Shown: positions 8,156 through 16,237 of the stretch, piece after piece | How the letters are laid out: the number at the start of each line of letters is the position of its first letter | How positions within the stretch are numbered: the first letter of the stretch is position 1 | NCBI GenBank assembly: GCA_947450225.1 | Contig: CANFUO010000007.1 | Location: 1-47,423, forward strand | Origin: Burkholderiaceae bacterium | Lineage (GTDB): Bacteria; Pseudomonadota; Gammaproteobacteria; Burkholderiales; Burkholderiaceae | Reading direction: 5' to 3' | Length of the DNA stretch: 47,423 bases | Program-made: the position numbers and the translations under genes | Notes under the pieces: model-generated | Told to the model about the DNA's origin: nothing | Databases searched by the model: none | What the model saw: the letters and a program-made list of their open reading frames with translations, nothing else

Positions 8156-8907
8156 GCAACATTGAGGTCGATAAGGCCTGATGATTCAATTTTTTCAGAG
8201 AACCACACCATCAGAGAATCAGCGCGCTTACCCAAATAAACGGGACAATCATTTTCATCAAGTTGCATTGATAGATCATGGCCCGGTATTAAAATATTTT
8301 TCGGCTTGGAGCGCCACTTCTCAAAAATGAGATCAATGGAGTCCGCACTTTCAGAGACATTAGCCGTATCAATAACCTTCTTTGACATCAGTTCCGCACG
8401 GTTCTTGGCAGCATCACCCGTAAAGATAACATCACTGGCACCATTATCTAAGACGAAGAGTAAATGACCAGGAGTATGTCCAGGGACAAGGAAGCAGTGC
8501 AGAAAAGGCAAGAACTCAGAAGGAGCTTGAATACGTCTGACATGGGCAGACTGATTGAGTTGTTGCACATACAGCTCCGGTAGAGGATTAAATCCAGGCG
8601 CTTGCTTGGCAGCCCAAGTCAGCTCAGTATCCCCAATCCAGATAGTCGCTTGTGGAAATAAAATATAGTTCACCATATGGTCATAATGCGCATGCGTCAA
8701 AATAACATCGGTAATATCTTTTGGCTCTAAGCCGAATTCATGTAAGCGTTTTTTTAAAGGACCGCGCATACCAAAAGCGCCGACATCTAGCAAAATAGTT
8801 CGACCTTGCCCACGAATCAAACTCACCGTACTCCAACCAAGTCCCCCATGACAAATAGATCTTCCCGGGAAGCCTTGAATCAGAACATCGACTTGATAAT
8901 TTGCCAT
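8128..8907 (-). CDS. MBL-fold metallo-hydrolase
   Basis: A 259-residue metallo-beta-lactamase-fold hydrolase. Visible metal motifs are THAHYDHM (HxHxDH), GHTPGH, FTGDAAKN and IPGHD, in the right order. The layout recalls lactonases of the AttM/AiiA type, but substrate cannot be assigned. No signal peptide is seen, so it is cytoplasmic. It lies 42 bases downstream of the second Ldh-type gene and probably forms an operon with it. A lactonase plus a 2-hydroxy-acid dehydrogenase would make a coherent pair for a lactone or hydroxy acid. Confidence 0.85.
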   Translation of the reverse strand: MANYQVDVLIQGFPGRSICHGGLGWSTVSLIRGQGRTILLDVGAFGMRGPLKKRLHEFGLEPKDITDVILTHAHYDHMVNYILFPQATIWIGDTELTWAAKQAPGFNPLPELYVQQLNQSAHVRRIQAPSEFLPFLHCFLVPGHTPGHLLFVLDNGASDVIFTGDAAKNRAELMSKKVIDTANVSESADSIDLIFEKWRSKPKNILIPGHDLSMQLDENDCPVYLGKRADSLMVWFSEKIESSGLIDLNVAQSMSQDNH

Positions 8908-8949
8908 ATTTTGTGCCGTTAAGAAAAAAAGGAGAGTGGATGAAAATAG

Positions 8950-9990
8950 TTAAGCGTCACCCAGCTGAGAGTGTTTTTTAAGTAATTGCAAAGTATCCTC
9001 ACTTAACTTAATACCTAAGCGACGCTGTTCCGCCATTTTTGTGAGTTCAATCATGCCTGGCACAATCACAGGATGCTCAGCATCTGCCGCGGGGCTATCC
9101 GTGAGGATCTGGGCAAAATCAGTCATACGCTGTGCAAGCCACTGCGTAGAGCCCAATTTTTTAGTATCGAGCAAAATAAAAAAGTGCCCGAGATTTTGTG
9201 GCTCAGCCGGGGCATCCTGCCAAGATTGAATATGCGTCAAGTAAGCGGCATTTGATAAAAGCCCGGCAAAAATATCCACCATTAATGCAAGACCATAACC
9301 CTTGTGTCCACCAACAGGTAATAAAAATCCATCTAAAGCAGCTTTTGGATCGGTAGTTGGGAAACCTTTGGCATCAGTCCCCCATGTATTTGGAATTTCC
9401 CGGCCTTGTTTAAAAGCATCCCTAATTTTTGCTCTTGCGACAACACTCATCGCCATATCCAGTAAAAAGGGATTACCACCTGGGTTAGGAACCCCAAAAC
9501 CTAGAGGACTATTGCCAAGGCGGGCATCAGTTCCACCCCAAGGTGCGATTGTCGTAGTGGCATTACTACCAATCATGCTAGCAAAACCCTGCTCAGCAGC
9601 GAGTAGGGCATAGGGCGATATAGGACCAAAATGATTACTGCCCCGTGTTAACGCAATCCCAATGCCACACTCAGCAGCAACTTCCATTGCCGCCTCCAAA
9701 GACCGCATGCCCACGAGAGGACCAACACCATTGTCACCGTTCACTTTCACCATCGCCGCAGCAACGCGTTCAACAGTGATTTTTGGATTTGGATTAATTC
9801 CGCCAATTTGCAGGCGTTCGCCGTAGGATTCGAGACGACTCATGCCGTGAGTAGAAAGCCCAAAAAGGTCAGCCATGACGAGGATTTTTACAACTTCAGT
9901 GGCATCCCCGCGCGGAAGACCTAAGCGGCAGAATGCCTCGATACCTAAATGGGTTAATTCTGCTTCACTAATACGCGGGGACTCAATCAT
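8950..9990 (-). CDS. Ldh family NAD(P)-dependent oxidoreductase, copy 2
   Basis: A 346-residue LDH2/MDH2-family enzyme, paralogous to the protein at 3017-4054. Signatures are LSTHGMSRL (45-53, H48 the likely catalytic residue), NHFGPISPYALLA, GNSPLGFGVPNP and GGHKGYGLALM. Compared with copy 1 it has the more usual GSNHFG segment. It is the first gene of a two-gene minus-strand unit with the MBL hydrolase and diverges from the molybdenum hydroxylase operon at 10152. The likely reaction is hydroxy acid/oxo acid interconversion; the exact substrate is unknown. Confidence 0.9.
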   Translation of the reverse strand: MIESPRISEAELTHLGIEAFCRLGLPRGDATEVVKILVMADLFGLSTHGMSRLESYGERLQIGGINPNPKITVERVAAAMVKVNGDNGVGPLVGMRSLEAAMEVAAECGIGIALTRGSNHFGPISPYALLAAEQGFASMIGSNATTTIAPWGGTDARLGNSPLGFGVPNPGGNPFLLDMAMSVVARAKIRDAFKQGREIPNTWGTDAKGFPTTDPKAALDGFLLPVGGHKGYGLALMVDIFAGLLSNAAYLTHIQSWQDAPAEPQNLGHFFILLDTKKLGSTQWLAQRMTDFAQILTDSPAADAEHPVIVPGMIELTKMAEQRRLGIKLSEDTLQLLKKHSQLGDA

Positions 9991-10034
9991 TATGACCTAT
10001 TAAAAAACGGTGTAATTCTCAATTTTGGCACATT

Positions 10035-10050
10035 TGGCGAGCAATATGCC
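10035..10050 (+). promoter_or_regulatory. Possible sigma-54-like promoter upstream of the molybdenum hydroxylase operon
   Basis: TGGCGAGCAATATGCC has the GG-N10-GC spacing and most invariant bases of a -24/-12 element (TGGC...G....TGC). It lies about 100 bases upstream of the FAD-subunit gene. No enhancer-binding activator gene is in the window and the element could equally be a chance match, so this is tentative. Confidence 0.25.
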
Positions 10051-10151
10051 GAGAAAATGCTTCGTATGCATAGTGAGTATTGGTTTTAATGGCATAAAAC
10101 ATAAAATATATAATATTGATTTATTATCGATAGAAACAGTAAAGAGACGAT

Positions 10152-10943
10152 ATGAACACTTTTCAATTCCATAGTACAAAAACCATCCAATTGGCAAAAG
10201 ATGCCTTTTCTGCCAATGAAAATGCAAAATTCTTATCAGGAGGCATGACCTTATTGCCTTCGATGAAGCACGGCTTAATTCAGCCGAATCATTTGATTGA
10301 CCTCAGTAAAATTCCAGAACTTCAAGTTTTAGAAGAAAGTAATGAGTTCTTGACGATTGGGGCGGCGACGAAGCACGATACCGTAGCAACCCATCCATTG
10401 GTGCAATCAGCGATTTCGGGCCTTGCTTATTTAGCGAGTCAAATTGGTGATCCTCAAGTACGCATGCGTGGCACCATTGGTGGTTCACTAGCGAACAATG
10501 ACCCTGCTGCCGACTATCCTGCCGCAGCCTTAGCTTTAAAAGCACACATTGTGACGGATCGCAGAGTGATTGCTGCCGATGAATTTTTTACCGGATTTTA
10601 TTCAACCGCTCTCGAAGAAGGCGAAGTCATTACGCAAATTAAATTGAGTAAGCCGATCAAAAGTGCGTATGTGAAGTTTAAGCAAGCGGCATCTGGATAT
10701 GCATTAGCGGGTGTATTTATTGCGCTGTATGCTAATCAAGAAGTTAGAGTTGCAGTCACAGGTGTAGCCTCGGGCGTATTTCGGTGGGAAGAAGCGGAGC
10801 GCGCTTTTTTAGGCTCAGAAATGAAGCCTGATTTGCAACGTGATGATGTCATCAGTGACCTACATGCCCCTAGTGCATACAGAATCAATATTGCTCAAGT
10901 CTTATTTAAAAAAGCAGCGCAACAAATAAAAAATAATTCATAA
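10152..10943 (+). CDS. Molybdenum hydroxylase, FAD-binding (medium) subunit, CoxM-like
   Basis: A 263-residue subunit of the xanthine oxidase/CO dehydrogenase family. FAD-binding motifs are AKFLSGGMTLLPSMK (about 26-40) and RMRGTIGGSLANNDPAADYPA (about 108-128). It carries electrons between the iron-sulfur subunit and the final acceptor. The gene leads a three-gene operon: 10 bases to the small subunit, and the small and large subunits overlap. Relatives include 4-hydroxybenzoyl-CoA reductase, nicotinate and quinoline oxidoreductases and true CO dehydrogenase. The weak site AAAGAGA precedes the ATG. Confidence 0.9.
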   Translation: MNTFQFHSTKTIQLAKDAFSANENAKFLSGGMTLLPSMKHGLIQPNHLIDLSKIPELQVLEESNEFLTIGAATKHDTVATHPLVQSAISGLAYLASQIGDPQVRMRGTIGGSLANNDPAADYPAAALALKAHIVTDRRVIAADEFFTGFYSTALEEGEVITQIKLSKPIKSAYVKFKQAASGYALAGVFIALYANQEVRVAVTGVASGVFRWEEAERAFLGSEMKPDLQRDDVISDLHAPSAYRINIAQVLFKKAAQQIKNNS

Positions 10944-10953
10944 AAGGTTATCT

Positions 10954-11418
10954 ATGCAACTCACAATTAATGGCCAAATAAAAGATTTGGCAGTCCAAGA
11001 CAATATGCTTTTAATTGAAGTCATTCGCGACCAATTACAACTTACAGGCACTCACAATGGTTGTGACACCACCCAATGTGGATGTTGCACTGTCTTGATG
11101 GATCAAGTGGCGGTCAAGTCTTGCACCATACTCGCAAGACAAGCCGAAGGAAGCAGTATTCAGACCATTGAAGGATTGGCTGGTAGCCAGCTCCATCCCG
11201 TTCAAGAAGCGTTTTCTCAAGAACATGGCTTGCAGTGCGGGTATTGCACTCCGGGTATGATCATGAGTACTGTTTACTTATTACAGCGTTATCCAAATCC
11301 GACCGATGATCAAATTAAAGAAGGTTTAGCCGGCAATATTTGCCGTTGCACAGGATACGTCAACATCATTAAGGCAGTTCAATCTGCTGCCAAAAAAATC
11401 CAGGAGGCAAAAGTATGA
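10954..11418 (+). CDS. Molybdenum hydroxylase, [2Fe-2S] (small) subunit, CoxS-like
   Basis: A 154-residue subunit with two iron-sulfur clusters. The N-terminal plant-ferredoxin-like cluster is held by C37, C42, C45 and C57 (GCDTTQCGCC...KSC). The C-terminal helical domain carries CGYC and CRCTG. All eight ligands are present, so the subunit should be functional. An extra cysteine (C44) replaces the usual alanine next to the third ligand. The stop overlaps the start of the large subunit by 4 bases (ATGA), which favours equal synthesis. Confidence 0.93.
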   Translation: MQLTINGQIKDLAVQDNMLLIEVIRDQLQLTGTHNGCDTTQCGCCTVLMDQVAVKSCTILARQAEGSSIQTIEGLAGSQLHPVQEAFSQEHGLQCGYCTPGMIMSTVYLLQRYPNPTDDQIKEGLAGNICRCTGYVNIIKAVQSAAKKIQEAKV

Positions 11419-13703
11419 ACGCACCCGAAGCGCTACTGCGTAAAGAAGACTTACGTTTAATTACAGGCCAAGGTAAATTTACATCAGACTGGTATTACGA
11501 CGGTATGTGTCATGCCTATATGATTCGCTCACCTTATGCCCATGGAGTAATTAAGTCCATAAGTTATGAAGATGTTTTAAAAGCGCCAGGTGTTGTACGG
11601 GTGATCACAGCGCAGGATGTTGCGCAAGCTGGTATGAAGTCCCTTCCCACGGGTGTCACGATTCAAAATCCGGACGGACAAAATCAAACTTTGGCACCAA
11701 TGCCAGTTCTTGCAACAGGTAAAGTGCGCTTTGTAGGACAGCCGATTGCGATGGTCATTGCCGATACCTATGAACATGCAAAACAAGCCGCAGAACTCGT
11801 CCAGATGGATGTTGACATGCTCGATGCCGTTACGGATTATGATTCAGCCCTCGCATCTCAAGCCCCGCAATTACATGAACAAGCAACAGGTAATTTATCG
11901 ATTCACTTCACCAAAGGGGATCAAGTTGCTACCGAAAAAGCCTTTGAACAGGCAACTTTTGTAAGCTCGATGTGTGTGAAGAGTCAACGTTTAATCGGCT
12001 CCCCAATGGAGTTGCGATCAGTCGTTGGTAAATATGATCCACAAACAGATCGCTATATTATCCATACCCCAAATCAGGGGATGCTTGGTATGCTTGGGGC
12101 GCTTGAGCATATTACAGGGATTCCAAAAGCACAGATTGATGTGCAGACACAAGATGTGGGTGGATCCTTTGGTATTCGTGGTGGAGCTTTTAGTGAAAAT
12201 GCCCTGGTATTGCTAGCGAGTAAGCTCATTGGAAAGCCAGTAAAGTGGGTAGCGACTCGCTCAGAAGTATTTTTATCAGATTGGCATGGTAGAGGACTTG
12301 AGTTAAACGGTTTTATTGCACTTGATCAATCTGGAAAAATTTTAGGGCTTCGTTTTGAGAATAAAGCTGACCTTGGTGCCTATACCTGTTATTTTGGATC
12401 ATTCATTGGTGCGCGCAATATTGTTATTACGATGAATGGCGTGTATGACATACCTGCTTTATCGATGTCATCAGAACTCTACTTCACCAATACCGTGCCA
12501 GTCTCTGCTTATCGTGGAGCTGGAAGGCCTGATATCGCTTATGCCATTGAACGACTGATTGATCATGCGGCGTATGAGCATGGTTTTGATCCAATTGAAT
12601 TACGCCGTAAGAATTTTATTAAGCCTAGTCAATTCCCATACGACAATCAGATTGGTTCGGTATACGATAGCGGAGAATTTGACACATTATTGGATCGTGC
12701 TTTAGAGGTCAGCGACTATAAAAACTTCGAGGGGCGTCGTCAACAAGCGCTCCAAAATAATCGCTTGCGAGGCATTGGCTTAGCCTATTTTATAGAGGCA
12801 TCTGGAGCAGGAACAGCACCTAAAGACCAAGTGATTGGTCAATTTACAGCTCAAGGAGTTTTGCAAATATTTGGGGTGACAGGAGCATCTGGTCAAGGAC
12901 ATGAAACATCGTTTTCACAAATTGTGCACGAAAAAATTGGCCTACAAAGTGATCAAATTGAATATTTTGCAGGACAAGCTGACAAAATGATGGTCGGTAG
13001 TGGCACTGGAGGATCTAGGACCTTGTATGGAGCCGGAAGTGCAGTTTTTAATCTGTGCGAGCAAATCCAAGAAAAAAGTAAATCACTAGCCGCGCAACTC
13101 ATGGGTGTATCGCAGGAGCAGTTGCAATTTAACCAAGGTAGTTGGCATGCGGGCAATCAATCCCTCTCGATTTTGCAAATTGTGCAAAAAACATTTGTGC
13201 CAGGACAACCGCACCCATTAGATGCAACTGGCGAAGCCTCTTCAGGTGCGACATACCCGAATGGGTGCCATATTGCGGAGGTAGAGATAGATCCAGAGAC
13301 AGGCGTTACCGAAATTATTCAATATGTAGCGGTGGATGATGTGGGAGTTGCAATCTCCCCGGCGCTTGTACAAGGACAAATTCATGGAGGAATTGTTCAG
13401 GGTATTGGACAGGTATTTTATGAACAAGCCATTTATGATGAAACAGGACAATTACTTACTGGATCATTTATGGACTATGCAATGCCTAAAGCAGGTTGCT
13501 TACCTCTTATTAAAACTGAAAAAATAGAAGTAATCACCAAAAATAACATCCTTGGATCTAAAGGTGTTGGTGAATCCGGTTGCTCAGGATCCTTGCCGAC
13601 CTTATCCAATGCTGTGATCAATGCGCTTCGACCCAGAGGTATTACTGAATTAGATATGCCCTTTACACCTGCCAAAGTATGGCAGGCATTGCAGTCTAAT
13701 TAA
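11415..13703 (+). CDS. Molybdenum hydroxylase, molybdopterin-binding (large) subunit, CoxL-like form II
   Basis: A 762-residue catalytic subunit. Cofactor and active-site motifs include VGGSFGIRGG (GGSFG at 249-253), AYRGAGRPD, GSGTGGSR and GVGESG with the catalytic glutamate E720. The AYRCSFR active-site loop of true aerobic CO dehydrogenase is absent, so CO oxidation is unlikely. A hydroxylation of an aromatic or heterocyclic ring, aldehyde oxidation or aryl-CoA reduction is more probable. No CoxD/CoxF/XdhC-type maturation gene is adjacent. The gene end overlaps the convergent Bug gene by 4 bases; that Bug protein may bind the substrate. Confidence 0.92.
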   Translation: MNAPEALLRKEDLRLITGQGKFTSDWYYDGMCHAYMIRSPYAHGVIKSISYEDVLKAPGVVRVITAQDVAQAGMKSLPTGVTIQNPDGQNQTLAPMPVLATGKVRFVGQPIAMVIADTYEHAKQAAELVQMDVDMLDAVTDYDSALASQAPQLHEQATGNLSIHFTKGDQVATEKAFEQATFVSSMCVKSQRLIGSPMELRSVVGKYDPQTDRYIIHTPNQGMLGMLGALEHITGIPKAQIDVQTQDVGGSFGIRGGAFSENALVLLASKLIGKPVKWVATRSEVFLSDWHGRGLELNGFIALDQSGKILGLRFENKADLGAYTCYFGSFIGARNIVITMNGVYDIPALSMSSELYFTNTVPVSAYRGAGRPDIAYAIERLIDHAAYEHGFDPIELRRKNFIKPSQFPYDNQIGSVYDSGEFDTLLDRALEVSDYKNFEGRRQQALQNNRLRGIGLAYFIEASGAGTAPKDQVIGQFTAQGVLQIFGVTGASGQGHETSFSQIVHEKIGLQSDQIEYFAGQADKMMVGSGTGGSRTLYGAGSAVFNLCEQIQEKSKSLAAQLMGVSQEQLQFNQGSWHAGNQSLSILQIVQKTFVPGQPHPLDATGEASSGATYPNGCHIAEVEIDPETGVTEIIQYVAVDDVGVAISPALVQGQIHGGIVQGIGQVFYEQAIYDETGQLLTGSFMDYAMPKAGCLPLIKTEKIEVITKNNILGSKGVGESGCSGSLPTLSNAVINALRPRGITELDMPFTPAKVWQALQSN

Positions 13704-14689
13704 TCATAGGAAACATTCGCGGACTTAATCACCTTACCCCAGCTATCAAGATCTTGGGCAATTTGTTTTTGCATTTGAGCTGGGGTCATTGAAATGAGGT
13801 CATAACCTTCCTTGCGAATCGCTTCTTGAACAGCGGCGTCTTGAAGTGCGGTGGTAAATGCTGGTAGTAATTTATCTATGACTGCTTGAGGAAGTTTTGC
13901 TGGCCCTACAACTCCAAACCAAATACTCGCATCAAAATTTGGATAACCTGACTCCGCTAAAGTAGGAACATCTGGAAACATGGAGCTACGCTTAATCGAA
14001 GTAACAGCTAAAGGCTTGATACGACCGGCTTGAATATGCGCAGAGGCTGCCCCCAAAGAAGAGAACAAGAGAGGGACATGACCGCCAATGAGTTCAACGA
14101 TTGCAGGCGCGCCCCCTTTGTACGGAATATGGGTTAGTTTTGTATTGGTGACAACCTGAAACTGTTCTGCAGCAAGATGACCAACACCACCGATACCAGA
14201 AGTTCCGTAGCTCCAAGACCCTGGTTTGTCGCGCATGAGTTCGATGAGTTTTTTAACATTTGTGGCAGGTGAGTTTGCTGGTGTGACTAAAATGACACCA
14301 CCTGTCCCGACCATGGCTAGCGGCGTAAAGTCTGTCATGGGGTTATAAGGTGTTTTTTTCATGCGCGGCACAATGGTCATTGGCCCTGAGTCGGTAATGT
14401 GCAGGGTATAACCATCGGCAGGTGCTTTAGCTAAAATATCTGCTGCAATAGCACCACCAGCACCAGGGTGATACTCCATAATGATCGATTGGCCTAAGAG
14501 GCGGTTTAACCGCTCAGCTAGTGGCCGAATGAGGTTGTCTGCAGCGCCGCCGGGCGAATAACCCACAATCATGCGAATCGGTTTGTCGGGGTAATCGGCA
14601 AACGACAAGACGGGGAGAGTAAGCATGCAAGCTAATAAAACCCTCTTAGCTAAAGCTCGTGACAAAATTCTCAAATGAACAAACATCAT
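13700..14689 (-). CDS. Bug-family receptor (TctC-like), copy 3
   Basis: A 329-residue periplasmic binding protein. The signal peptide (core VLLACMLTLPVLSFA) precedes YPDKPIRMIVGYSPGGAADN; HPGAGGAIAADILAKAPADGYTL and IPYKGGAPAIVELIGGH are family-typical. AAGGAG lies 5 bases before the first of two ATG codons; the second would also fit. It is the last gene of a minus-strand operon after a quinone oxidoreductase and a VOC protein (gaps of 3 and 9 bases). Its 3' end overlaps the large molybdenum subunit on the other strand. Confidence 0.93.
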   Translation of the reverse strand: MMFVHLRILSRALAKRVLLACMLTLPVLSFADYPDKPIRMIVGYSPGGAADNLIRPLAERLNRLLGQSIIMEYHPGAGGAIAADILAKAPADGYTLHITDSGPMTIVPRMKKTPYNPMTDFTPLAMVGTGGVILVTPANSPATNVKKLIELMRDKPGSWSYGTSGIGGVGHLAAEQFQVVTNTKLTHIPYKGGAPAIVELIGGHVPLLFSSLGAASAHIQAGRIKPLAVTSIKRSSMFPDVPTLAESGYPNFDASIWFGVVGPAKLPQAVIDKLLPAFTTALQDAAVQEAIRKEGYDLISMTPAQMQKQIAQDLDSWGKVIKSANVSYD

Positions 14690-14698
14690 ATCGACTCC

Positions 14699-15112
14699 TT
14701 AGTCTTTAGAAAATACTGCATTTGTATTTTTAATACCTTTGATTTCTACAGCATTACCAGAAGGGTCAAACACCAAGAAAACCTCTTGCTCTCGAGGTGT
14801 GCCATGAAAAATGGTTTGTGGCGGCATCGCAAAATGAATCTGATGCGCATGGATACGGTCTAAGATTTTTTGATATTGATCAAGTTCAACGACGACACCA
14901 AAATGTCGCAGGGGATAATGATTAGGTTGAGTTCCAATATAGACACTTTCATGAGCAGCTTCTTCCGCAGAAAGTTGCGCAACCAAATGATGATTAAAAA
15001 AATCAAAATCGATACGATCAGGAGCAATTTTGGTGGCTTTACAGCCTAAGACATCACTATAAAAAAACAGTGTTTCTGTGATGGTGCGAATCGGAATAGA
15101 TAAATGGATCAT
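14699..15112 (-). CDS. VOC-family (glyoxalase/extradiol dioxygenase-like) protein
   Basis: A 137-residue vicinal-oxygen-chelate-fold protein. Two beta-alpha-beta-beta-beta units can be read: HLSIPIRTITETLFFYSDVLGC at the start, and RHFGVVVELDQYQKIL through FLVFDPSGNAVEIKG at the end. Likely metal ligands are H3, the histidine in RHFG and the glutamate in VEIKG. The superfamily includes dioxygenases, lyases and isomerases. It is the middle gene of the qor-VOC-Bug operon, 3 bases downstream of the dehydrogenase. Ring cleavage or isomerisation would fit, but the specific reaction is unknown. Confidence 0.82.
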   Translation of the reverse strand: MIHLSIPIRTITETLFFYSDVLGCKATKIAPDRIDFDFFNHHLVAQLSAEEAAHESVYIGTQPNHYPLRHFGVVVELDQYQKILDRIHAHQIHFAMPPQTIFHGTPREQEVFLVFDPSGNAVEIKGIKNTNAVFSKD

Positions 15113-15115
15113 GGC

Positions 15116-16105
15116 TTATGGAATCAACACAATAGCGCCTTTTGTACCACGCCCTTCAATCATCGTGTGGGCTTTAGCCGCCTCTTTTAAAGGGAGAACG
15201 GCTTCAATATCTAAACGAAAAGAAGGGTCACCCAAGATCTCAAACGCATCGATAGCCATAGCTTGCATATCATTTTTGTCAGCAATATAGGTTCGTAGAG
15301 TTGGCCTACAAATCCAGAGTGATTTTGCATGTAAGGTTTGTAATGCAAAATTTTCAACTTGACCAGAAGCAGTACCAAAATTAATCGCGAGGCCTTTTGG
15401 TTCTAGACAATCAAGGGAACCCATAAAAGTATCTTTTCCAACAGATTCAAAAACAACCTTCACACCCTTACCTTGAGTAATTTTCTTGACCTCAGCGGCA
15501 AAATCGTGGGTACGATAGTTAATCAAGTGATCAGCGCCCAAAGATTTAACGAACGCAATTTTTTCATCAGAACCAGCTGTCGCAAAAACCTCCAAACCAA
15601 GACGCTTAGCCCACTGCACTAAAACTTGGCCAGTTCCACCGGCGGCAGCATGAATCAGAACTTTATCGCCTGCAATAAGAGGGCGCATCTGCTTGAGAAG
15701 ATATTGCGCGGTCATTGCGCGAACAAAGCCAGCGGCACATCTTTCATCTGAGATATTACTGGGTACAAGAACCAATCGATCAGATGCGACAGCCACATGA
15801 GAACAATACGTACCAACGCCAGCATTGGTGTAGGTAACACGATCACCCATTTTGACTTCAGAAACATCAGAGCCAATGGCTTGCACAATTCCAACCGCAT
15901 GAACACCAGTAATAAAAGGAGGTTCTGGATTATGGGCATGCGATTGACCAGCACGCAAATAAATATCTACAAAATTAACCCCAATAGCAGTTTGTGCTAC
16001 TAAAACCTCATTACTTTTTGGAATCGGCATAGCCATTGCCGCGTATTGCATGACCTCGGGGCCGCCCAATTTTGTCACCATCATGGCATAGCAAGCTTGA
16101 TTCAT
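15116..16105 (-). CDS. Quinone oxidoreductase (QorA-like, zinc-independent MDR)
   Basis: A 329-residue MDR enzyme. GVNFVDIYLRAG and the Rossmann motif AAAGGTGQVLVQWAK are classic for NADPH:quinone oxidoreductase, as is the end EGRGTKGAIVLIP. No zinc-ligand cysteine set is seen. It reduces quinones or conjugated carbonyls with NADPH. TGGAGAC upstream supports the ATG at 16105. It is the first gene of the minus-strand qor-VOC-Bug operon and is divergent from the methyltransferase at 16238. Confidence 0.88.
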   Translation of the reverse strand: MNQACYAMMVTKLGGPEVMQYAAMAMPIPKSNEVLVAQTAIGVNFVDIYLRAGQSHAHNPEPPFITGVHAVGIVQAIGSDVSEVKMGDRVTYTNAGVGTYCSHVAVASDRLVLVPSNISDERCAAGFVRAMTAQYLLKQMRPLIAGDKVLIHAAAGGTGQVLVQWAKRLGLEVFATAGSDEKIAFVKSLGADHLINYRTHDFAAEVKKITQGKGVKVVFESVGKDTFMGSLDCLEPKGLAINFGTASGQVENFALQTLHAKSLWICRPTLRTYIADKNDMQAMAIDAFEILGDPSFRLDIEAVLPLKEAAKAHTMIEGRGTKGAIVLIP

Positions 16106-16196
16106 ATTGTCTCCAGCGCATTATTTTTTATTTAATCTAACATAAAATTTCTGCCTAAAATGCCCAATACAGTAATTACCCTAAGGAGGGAATAGA

Positions 16197-16226
16197 ATGG
16201 GACATTGTTTGTACACCCTTAAATAA
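16197..16226 (+). CDS. Possible 9-codon leader ORF upstream of the methyltransferase
   Basis: An ATG preceded by a near-perfect Shine-Dalgarno sequence (CTAAGGAGGG, 6 bases upstream) opens a nine-codon ORF, MGHCLYTLK, that ends 11 bases before the methyltransferase start. It is out of frame with that gene, whose own ribosome binding site is weak (AAAAGAATCC). It could be a leader peptide that couples or regulates translation. Its reality rests only on the ribosome binding site. Confidence 0.35.
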   Translation: MGHCLYTLK

Positions 16227-16237
16227 AAGAATCCCGC

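Noticed and set aside
11415-13703. True aerobic CO dehydrogenase
   Set aside because: The subunit set fits, but the large subunit lacks the AYRCSFR active-site loop and no cox accessory genes are adjacent.
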